From NCBI RefSeq assembly GCF_024763615.1, contig NC_077222.1:105991417-106055416 (forward strand): a DNA stretch of 64,000 nucleotides, given 5' to 3'. Below are positions 57,501 through 64,000 of the stretch, in pieces. Numbering within the stretch: position 1 is the stretch's first letter; each line of letters begins with the position of its first letter. The position numbers and the translations under genes were made by a program. Under the pieces are notes generated by a model. It did not search any database and was not told where the DNA came from. It saw only the letters and a list, made by a program, of their open reading frames with translations. The DNA comes from Phlebotomus papatasi. Its lineage: Eukaryota > Arthropoda > Insecta > Diptera > Psychodidae.

Positions 57501-57653
57501 GTGTTGTCTGATGCCAATAAAAAGATTCAGGCGAAATTTTGTCCATGGGTGAAGAGCAAGGTGTTGTCCGTTCACGGACAAACTTACGAGTTGGAAGACC
57601 TGAACACTCATCGCAAGGCAGTATTCCACCGTAAGGACATCAAGCCAGGTTAA
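54525..57653 (+). CDS. pol: Pol polyprotein: protease, reverse transcriptase, RNase H, integrase
   Basis: Enzymes that copy the element's RNA and integrate the DNA. From the first ATG the frame is 1,042 codons. The aspartic protease has DSGA at 77-80. Reverse transcriptase spans about 235-420 with D310 (SSIDLSDAF) and FLDD at 373-376. RNase H spans about 515-635 with D523 and D589. The integrase zinc finger has H707, H714, C744 and C747, and its core has D777, D837 and E872 (D,D-35-E spacing). A GPY/F-like tail follows. All catalytic residues are present and there is no stop. The domain order PR-RT-RH-IN marks Ty3/gypsy. No env follows. The frame is -1 to gag and is open from 54447, overlapping the gag end by 34 nt, so either frameshifting or reinitiation at 54525 could express it. 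Confidence 0.95.
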   Translation: MDDSIDQDLISFVDTINVNSNTVGDLIQFESDNESLISDDSVPPSEVESFIIYPNGENRPYIKVKIFDIEEAMALLDSGASQSILGCGCMNLVKILKLVPRTSNIVVRVADGSTYLSTKVVDLMITFNGRTELIPTLLVPEISIPFTLGMDFWHAFGIQPVLLNALSTVPDSQDNQILLSQSERLELEKSIKNFLITTEDFFGCTDILKHTIDTGDNPPVRKPSYPVPYHLLPAVDIEIQRLVRMGVLREVSFSPWNSPPNIQMKKSGKIRICIDARGLNKVTIRDAYAIPNLESIINRIESSKYLSSIDLSDAFLQIPLDEESQIKTSFAIPGRKMYCYRRMPFGLVNSPMTMARLMDIVIGCDLEPNVFCFLDDIIVLTQDFESHLKILNEVAGRLKKANLSINLEKSKFCMSELDYLGYTLSTQGLSTNDGKVQAICNIPVPKTPKALRQFLGMAGWFRRFIPNFASISAPLTDLLKGNPLRIEWSPEADRGFSELKQLLVSAPILKLPDYSQPFIVRADASDVGAGGVLVQGVGNEEGVICYISRKFTAAEQKYSTTEKEALACLFCLRRFSQFLLHTKFTLETDHSALQWILSQKQARGRIGRWLLEFQQFDFDIVHRPGKSNVIADFLSRNVNTISTREDKWYASLYDQVSKSPSSLPEYKLEDGRLYKYIRYKTPLGTYSFRWRCCVPKGERQAILQKYHDDPTSAHFGFFKTFRRITEYFYWPCLRTDVRNYIRKCETCKKSKAPNYDLTPPMGNHVVASRPWEHLSADFIGPLVPSTMGHRFILVLIDKLTKYVLLYPLRNSTANSVIKILSQNVFPQFGVPRVLLTDNGSSFKSAQLQSFLRNLGVAQWFTSGYTPQANPTERANRTIVTAIRSYIGSKHTNWPKYLAEIGMAMRSSVHDTTQFSPYYLNFGQNMISHGDEYTHSDANTIPSIEERIKELKLARQKAMDRSKKCHESSKKRYDLRKKPGRFSVGDVVYRRSFVLSDANKKIQAKFCPWVKSKVLSVHGQTYELEDLNTHRKAVFHRKDIKPG

Positions 57654-58932
57654 GGGATTTTTGCCAGCAGGACGGATTATTTTTTTGGCAACAATATCGG
57701 CATCGTCACTGGAACTTTCTTTTGTATCTAACGTAACTTGATTTTTGTACGGGTGTATGAGCGGGTAACGTAGAGAGACCATATTATTAATTTTATTTAA
57801 TTTCTATTTCTTGTGAACGGAGAAATTCATAAGTAGGCCATCGTTCATTATGGATAGACCTAAATTAAAATTATGGTCGTTCGCCTTTAGGTGTTCATTT
57901 TGATCGAGATGATTGATACAGATATAGCCCAGCCTTATGCTGAAGCGAACTATGTTCGGCTATTTCAATCATCAAACTGTTATCCCCTTTTAAGACACAT
58001 TGCTAGCAGTGTCCCTTGGGAATTTAAAGTGAGTAGCACTTCTTGCTGTCACTAGTATTTTGATTCGGTATTTCGTCAAGACGACAAAACCAATCAATTT
58101 TTATTGGCCAATACTTTAATTATTTTTCTCCTTCGTCAGTTTTGACGTCACATATAATTTCGGACACCTTAATTCGATTATCTATTTTATTTTACTTTTT
58201 TTTCGATTGGGATGCACTGAATTCGGTCGCGATTTGTTTCCCATTTCTCTGCAGTTAGAGGCAGCCACATTTTTCTGATCGGGATGTAGTTTCTCGAGTA
58301 AAATTTTATCATGTTCAATATTCGAGGCAATAGGGCAGTGTCGGTGGAAAAGGGGGTTTTCTCTTTGCCCTTCAGGATTTCTCTTTCCCCAACATTGTAA
58401 TTCGGCTGAGACTCTCCTTCCCGCTTCTACATTTTTACGCGGAATGCTCTTCAGCGGAATAGCTGAAATCCTGATCGGATTATAATGGTGCTGAGGCGGG
58501 AGATTTGGGGGGATAAAATCGTGACCATTCGTGTAGAGTAATTCCCTATTAGATCATGTATATTAATGATCCGCCTTGGTGATCGAAATGGGGTGGTCCT
58601 TAGTAATAATATCTTATTCTTTTGAAAGTAGTTACACACACTTTAAACTTATAGTTAAGTTATTTCGCTGGCGCTAATAATTAGGTCGGCCTATCGATGC
58701 GAAATCCTTAACATTTTTGACTTATAACTATTAATTCTAAATTTTACTTTTTTCTCTCGAAATTGTTACTCTCTAATACTACTCATTTTGTTTTGCTCTA
58801 CTACTTATTAATTGTTATTGTTATTAATGAGATTTGTTATATTTTGTTTTTTTTTGAGATTGTGGCTTATTGCCCCCTGGGGGGTTCGAAATCTTTTTTT
58901 TTTCTCTTTTTTTTTGGTGACCCCGGGGTGTG
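57654..58932 (+). other. 3' non-coding region of the retrotransposon
   Basis: About 1.28 kb between pol and the 3' LTR without an env-like frame; the longest open frames are under 80 codons. A polypurine tract just before the LTR is not obvious: the last bases are GGTGACCCCGGGGTGTG, preceded by a T-rich run. Confidence 0.7.
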
Positions 58933-59400
58933 TGTTGCGAGCGCAACATATTTAAATTTAAAACTGTGGAGTGTGTTGCCCTGCTGAGGCGACGAGGGCG
59001 CTAGCGACGAGGAGAGGAGGTAGAAAAATCAGCAGCAGCTGATAAGAAAAAGAGCGCCAATCGGTCTCTTTCACCACTGACCGCCGAGGAGGCAACATGA
59101 ATCACCTCGCCCATCTCCACCAGCCCAATCCCCAGCAGCAACACCATCATCACCACCAAGCATTGAAGCCACTGAAGCCACCGGGAGCCCCCAAGAACAC
59201 CAAGCCCAGTGCTGAGCTTTCCGGAGTAACCTCTGCTACATCCACCTCTCCCAAATTCCCATCTCAACCTCCGTGGGAGTGTTCTCACCGGAGAACACAG
59301 GGGAGTGTGGGACATAGTCCTTGCCCCGAACGTGGGAACTGAAGGAAGGAAGGAACGGAGGGAATCAGAAGGGAGGATTAAAAGATTTTTCCCAATATTT
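58933..59400 (+). repeat. 3' LTR, shared with a second truncated element
   Basis: Appears identical to 51658-52125 throughout the comparison. Unlike a normal 3' LTR it is followed directly by TGGCGCCCGACGC, the same leader that follows the 5' LTR, so it also serves as the 5' LTR of a tandem partial copy. Confidence 0.92.
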
Positions 59401-59940
59401 TGGCGCCCGACGCAAAAGGAAATCGTGAGTAGATTTTCAAGTTTATCCCATGGTTAATTTGCCGGTTCCCCAGAGTTCATTGACCTCTTATCAGTGCATT
59501 TTTGGTGATTTTTGCAACTCATTAGGAGTGAATGCGATTGACTTAACGGTGGGGTAATAAAAAATTTGGCGCGTGGAAGAGAATGTTAATTTGTTACTTG
59601 TCGTCGTGTAATTTATTTCGTATAATATTCTTTGTGATTTTCCGTTGGAGATTTTTTTTTCTTTCGTGATCTCATCCATTTTTCATCCATTTTCTCTGGA
59701 ATAGGAGTGTATTAGGATATTTTTCTTTCTTTTTTTTCCCTTTTTGGGAGATTTTTTTTTTTTCTTTTTTCGGCTATTTTTACCCCCTTTTGGGGAGTTC
59801 TCTGTTAGAAATGGAGGATTTCAATCCAAAATTTCTCTCAGAAGAACAACTGGATTGGGAATTACAGGCCAGGGGAATTAAATGGCCAGCTTCATTAGAA
59901 GAAGCCCGCGATCTTTTAAAGGTTGCTATTGCTGGCGGAA
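59401..59940 (+). pseudogene. Truncated second retrotransposon copy: leader and first 43 gag codons
   Basis: Repeats the leader of the main element from the primer site to the gag ATG (59811) and 43 codons of gag, then breaks off after GGCGGAA at 59940. The leader is 22 bp shorter in total because a TTTATATCTCCATTGGG-type segment is replaced by a repeated TCATCCATTTT word near 59668-59690. The gag part shows no other difference. It cannot encode a working protein. Confidence 0.92.
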
Positions 59941-60984
59941 CAATTAATTGGAATATTCCATCAAATTAAAAAAACAACACATTTTGAATAGATGGACAAA
60001 ATTTTGGAAAGCGGGACAAAAATTTTTGGAAAGTTGGACATAGTGATATTAATGACAAAATATTATACGAAATATGTAGAAAATCAAATGTTGAGGGTTT
60101 TCTGCGTATACTTGCACATTGGATGGTTATGCTAATCCCTCCTTTATGTCCGGGTAATAGTTGAAGAAAGCTAATTACCAAGAACTTCCTGGGCGTCCAA
60201 CCAAAAAGAGGTTCTGTTGTTCGAGGTTTTCTTCTAAACTACATCATAATTTGATGATTTTAAGAGAACATTGTGTTTTCCAAACAAATTTAAGCGAATC
60301 TCAAAAATCCCTAGAACAATTTGCTGTAAGATAGAATTTTTGTATTTTCAAAAATGACTAAGATCAATAAATGAGACATTTATAGAATTCATAGGAGGTG
60401 TCTCTATTGGTCGAATATATACCCCCAAGGACTCTCTATGCTCTCCCATAGAGAGCACCTAAATATCTGGTTTAGTTTGTTATATATGATTTTTTTAAAA
60501 CCTCAGTCCAAAGCATTTTTTGGGGATTTCTTAGGAAAACCTCATTATTTCACCCTGAAGAGGTGGTTTTACGGATTTCATGTATTAAACAAAGTTGTAG
60601 GGCAACTCTTCACCATTCCAACGGATATCAAAAATTTTAATTCCGTTCGCTAGAACCGGAAATATAATCAATAAAGTTAAACAAAACAGCTAAAAGGTAA
60701 AAAAATAAATTCTAAGAAATGTGACGTGATTGAAAAAAATTAAAGTCATTTTCTAAATCAGTATACACCCAATAGCATAATAATCAACTAATACTTCTTA
60801 AGAATTTTTTTCATTGTATACCTGCGTAATCGATCTGATTGCAACCTGCTGGAAAGGTGGAACTTAAATTTTGTACAGAGATTTTTTTCAGTACAAAAAA
60901 AACCCAAAAAGGTAAACCATAGTTAAAATTTCATGAAATCGAAATTCGCATCTATGTCTTTCTCAAAAGTTTTCCTAGTGCCTT
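59941..60984. other. Intergenic stretch right of the retrotransposon
   Basis: AT-rich. A small hairpin, CTCTCTATG...CATAGAGAG, lies near 60432. At 60940-60980 there is a scrap of MITE family 4 (TTTCATGAAATCGAAATTCG). Confidence 0.45.
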
Positions 60985-61212
60985 TGGCACACCTTTTAGA
61001 TCAGGAAAAGTTCATAAAGTCAAAATTCACATCCCTTGAAGGCTTTGGGTATGTCAAACCTCTCTTTCGCACTCTTCTTCTGTATTTGAGCATCACATAA
61101 AATTAAATTTAGTTTGATTGAATTGAGTGGGATACACTTATGCAAGCCCCTTGACAAAGAATGATAAGTGAATTTTCACTTCATGAATTTTTTCTGACCT
61201 TAAGGTGCACCG
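60985..61212. mobile_element. MITE family 4, copy b (degenerate)
   Basis: Left end GGCACACCTTTTAGATCAGG, then TCAAAATTCACATCCCTT and TTTCGCACTCTTCTTCTGTA as in the other copies. The right end, CTGACCTTAAGGTGCACCG, is decayed. Confidence 0.65.
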
Positions 61213-61386
61213 AAACCATTATGGAAAAATTCTCTGTTTAAATTTACCCTTGTGAAAAATTCAAATTTTCCTAAATTAATAGCTTGTATTAAATATTAAA
61301 GAAGCAACAGAGGATGGACGGAAATGAATTTGTAAAGGGTATATTAATTAGAATGGATACCTGTCAGAATTATTGAAACTGTTCAA

Positions 61387-61664
61387 TGGTGCTCTTCCAA
61401 TGAAAAGGAAAATTTTTCTCCTAAACATTTTTTTTACATAACTGCTCTCATGTGTTTCTGCTTTATCGACTTTTCTCGTATTGGTTCCTGTCACGACTAT
61501 TTGGTGGTGTGGAACATGACAAGAATAACGAAAAACAGTATCAAGATAGGAACCACCACAAAGAAAAGTCGATAATGCAGAAGCACTTGAGAACAGTTAT
61601 GTACTGCACAACAAATGTTCAGGAGAAAGATTTACCTTTCTCACTGTTTAATGGAATGGCACCA
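61387..61664. mobile_element. Foldback MITE, about 278 bp, arms about 120 bp
   Basis: Ends TGGTGCTCTTCCAATG and, complemented, TGGTGCCATTCCATTA. The arms match through TTTCTCCT-AACATTT, ATAACTG-TCTCA-GTG-TTCTGC and TATCGACTTTTCT. It is related to the 27878-28270 element. Bases outside are CAA and TAA, close to a TWA-type duplication. Confidence 0.75.
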
Positions 61665-62806
61665 TAAGTTAGGATTTACTGCAAAATCTAAAATAATTGC
61701 ATGCTTCAATGCGATACACACTGCATAGCATTAATTTTAAAACTATTTTTATTTGATTCTCGTGATAAATTCATTTTGTAAAATTTCTAAGGCATCTAGC
61801 TCAACTCGTGCTTGGATGCAGTATTGATTTTTGCGTAAATTCGTATTTATAAAGCTCTTCAGATTTTAATAAAGCAACAAGAAAGTCGAAATATTGTGTT
61901 TCAGTGGATTTACAAGTTTAAGCATAAATGTTTAAATTTTTTTTGCTAATTTTAAAGTTTACAAAATAAACTTGTATTACCTCTCTGTTTTGTGAAAATT
62001 TATTAAATAAACGGAGCAAAGTTTCTCCGAGGCATTCAATGTGATTAGGAGAAAATTGAAATTATCCCGAGTACAATCTACATTTTGTGAAAATATACTA
62101 AGACGTCTATGTGTGGTAATTTGCTACATTCTTGCTGTGAATTTGAACAAACAATCCACCCCAATAATCAACTCTCATTCACTTGAAATGACTTGGAGTG
62201 TTGTAGCGACAATTTGTGCACTTTGCACATTTTAGTTATTGAAAGTTGAATTGAGTTGGCATCTGAAGAGTAGAGAAGAGAGCTTATTTGCTGGTGTGGG
62301 GCAATCCCGAGGAGCTTTTACCCTAAGCCAAAGCTCTGCGGATGGATGGGCAAAAAGTGGGTGGCGAAATTTCACTTTAGCGTATGACCACAACACACAG
62401 AAAATTGAATGTGGAAGAAAAGCTTTTAAGTAAATTACACCATGTTCACTCTTCCTCATTACACCCATGCTCTTTTGGGGGCTCTCCCCGTGCCCACCCA
62501 TTTCAATATGTGTGTGCATTGGAGTAGTTCTGCAACCCTGGCTTTTACCCCATAAAATACCCTGAGGTTATAACCTAAAGTACTGCATGTGAGTCATTAC
62601 AATAAAATTCTAACAAACTAATTTTCATGAGAATCGCCCACAAATTAATTTATTGGCCATAGCCATTGAATTTATAGTGCTTTAAACTAATGTTTATGTA
62701 CTAGTCAAGGATTATACTCATTATACTACTCGGTCTCATTTCAACTTTTTATTTTTAAATTAATTTATCATTCACATTGCGAACCCAATTTGAAAATTAA
62801 TGGTTA
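61665..62806. other. Intergenic stretch
   Basis: 62230-62540 is richer in GC with a 64-codon frame on + and a 95-codon frame on -, neither with a recognisable domain. Otherwise AT-rich. Confidence 0.4.
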
Positions 62807-63068
62807 TGGCTCCGGTACACCTTTTAGATCAGGAAAATTTCATGAAGTCAAAATTCAAATCCCTTTCTTTCTCATATGCTTTGCATATATCTATCTCATT
62901 CTCTCGCACTCTTCTTCTTCTCTTAAACATCACTCCAAATTCAATTTAGCTCAATCGAATTTGGTAAGCGAAAGAATGAGATAGAATTATGCAAAACATG
63001 TGAGAAAGAAAGGGATTCCACTTTCTACTTCATGGAATTTTCCTGATCTAAAAGGTGTGTCTGAGCCA
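62807..63068. mobile_element. MITE family 4, copy c, TTA target site
   Basis: Best-preserved copy, 262 bp. Ends TGGCTCCGGTACACCTTTTA and, complemented, TGGCTCAGACACACCTTTTA, with TTA outside both ends (62804-62806 and 63069-63071). An inner inverted pair (ATCTATCTCATTCTCTCGCA and GCGAAAGAATGAGATAGAAT) surrounds a CTTCTTCTTC run. The TTA duplication suggests mobilisation by a PIF/Harbinger-type transposase. Confidence 0.85.
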
Positions 63069-63084
63069 TTAAAATATTATTCAG

Positions 63085-63140
63085 GATCCCAGTCAAAATT
63101 TCGAAAGCCAAAATCCCGAAAGGGAAAATCCCGAATTCGA
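63085..63140. repeat. Short GGGATTTTGGCTTTC repeat, reverse orientation
   Basis: TTTCGAAAGCCAAAATCCCG and AAAGGGAAAATCCCGAATTC are the complement of the short-period array at 17740-18215. Confidence 0.6.
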
Positions 63141-63289
63141 TTCATACAACTTCGATTCATATAAGTCGTATTACTTAACATAAATTTCAAATTTTTAATA
63201 CTCATCAAAGGTTCTACACTTATGAAGCCGCTACTTGGCGCTACTCTGAAAAGCTTTTCTTTTCCTTCAAATTTAATCTACTTTCAGCA

Positions 63290-63740
63290 AATACTATGTT
63301 CTTTTTGCCCATAGTGGCCCGAAGCACCTTCCTAAGCGATCTTCTGAGACTGTGCACATCCAGAATGAGGTTTTTAGTACCTAGAAGCCAAAGTATTAAA
63401 CATAGAGACTTGGTACCTTTAAAGTACCCCCATAAGTCGACCTCAGGATCGTTAATATTCCCCTTATCCCCCCACCTAACCCCTTCCCATCTAAAAATGT
63501 TTTTGGGAATAATTCGAAAATGCGTCGTACGATTTTTTTTTCATTTTTGGGTATGTTTTAGAGATTAGTTCAGGATTACGAACAATTAATTACTCCAAAT
63601 AGAGGGTTTCAAAGTCAAAGATTAAAAAGACCCCAGAGAGCTCATTTCTCTACCGCATGGTAACGTGTTTGGACTCATCAGAAAGGTCTTGGAATTTCTG
63701 ACAAGTCTGAAGTAGTTCCAATCGGTTATCCCCTTACGAC
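63290..63740. repeat. Dispersed repeat family 1, copy f
   Basis: Contains AAATGCGTCGTACGATTTTT, TCATTTTTGGGTATGTTTTA and GAGATTAGTTCAGG, as in copies c and e, plus a longer left part (63300-63480) seen only here. The later GGAATTTCTGAC block matches copy a loosely. Confidence 0.6.
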
Positions 63741-63847
63741 TAAAGCCCAGAGACGACTAATTTCGTTCATATCCAAGTCTGTTTCTGACACATTACAAAC
63801 GAAGCTTTGTATTCACTGGTATCCACAAAACATAGCTTTTGGGGAGT

Positions 63848-63995
63848 TAACACGCACAGCTTAATCATTAAATGGTTAAGAATGTGCTTGGAAACACGCA
63901 CAGCTTAATAATGAAGTTGTTAAGATCGAGATGAAAACACGAACAGCTGCATCATGAAAGGGTGCATGACTGAGCTGTGTATATTTTAAGTGTAT
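63848..63995. repeat. Tandem repeat, three units of about 43 bp
   Basis: AACACGCACAGCTTAATCAT near 63849, AAACACGCACAGCTTAATAA near 63891 and AAACACGAACAGCTGCATCA near 63936. The array may continue past the window end. Confidence 0.7.
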
Positions 63996-64000
63996 TCTTA

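Noticed and set aside
58763..58987. Possible env-like or accessory frame before the 3' LTR
   Set aside because: 74 codons, mostly from T-rich sequence, extending into the LTR. No signal peptide followed by a glycoprotein domain.

Overview
The window looks like arthropod genomic DNA, most likely from a dipteran insect. It is AT-rich, has very long introns packed with short inverted-repeat transposons, and holds one recognisable multi-exon gene. That gene is a member of the Dpr family (two-immunoglobulin-domain neuronal surface proteins), read on the + strand. No bacterial-type operons or CRISPR arrays are present. I cannot name the species from the sequence.

Layout. 0.4-1.1 kb: decayed non-LTR reverse transcriptase (minus strand). 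4.2-5.6 kb: degenerate tandem repeat of about 80 bp. 6.2-12.0 kb: a run of inverted-repeat elements. 13.05-43.72 kb: five coding exons of the dpr gene (13053-13243, 16697-16907, 26770-26897, 39737-39905, 43570-43721). They join in consistent phases (0, 1, 0, 1) into two Ig domains and a hydrophobic C-terminus; the signal-peptide exon(s) lie upstream and were not found. Its introns hold a six-copy conserved 15-mer (13.6-16.5 kb), a possible extra tyrosine/proline-rich exon (20.2-20.5 kb), a 1.96-kb foldback element with 643-bp arms (21.8-23.75 kb), many MITEs, an LTR-retrotransposon gag remnant (29.2-29.9 kb), a second degenerate tandem repeat (36.5-38.4 kb) and a tRNA-like sequence (39.04-39.11 kb). 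A 500-N assembly gap lies just downstream of the gene.

44-51.6 kb is intergenic with several MITEs. 51.66-59.94 kb is a nearly intact Ty3/gypsy-type LTR retrotransposon (LTR-gag-pol-LTR) whose right LTR runs straight into the leader and first 43 codons of a second, truncated gag: a tandem element sharing one LTR. Protease, reverse transcriptase, RNase H and integrase catalytic residues are all present, and the LTRs look identical, so the insertion is young. 60-64 kb is intergenic with more MITEs and dispersed repeats.

The only cellular gene seen is the dpr gene; the rest is mobile DNA and its decay products. The two features I would follow up first are the repeated 15-mer in the intron that splits Ig domain 1, and the 643-bp inverted repeat that would be transcribed as a very long hairpin within dpr pre-mRNA.
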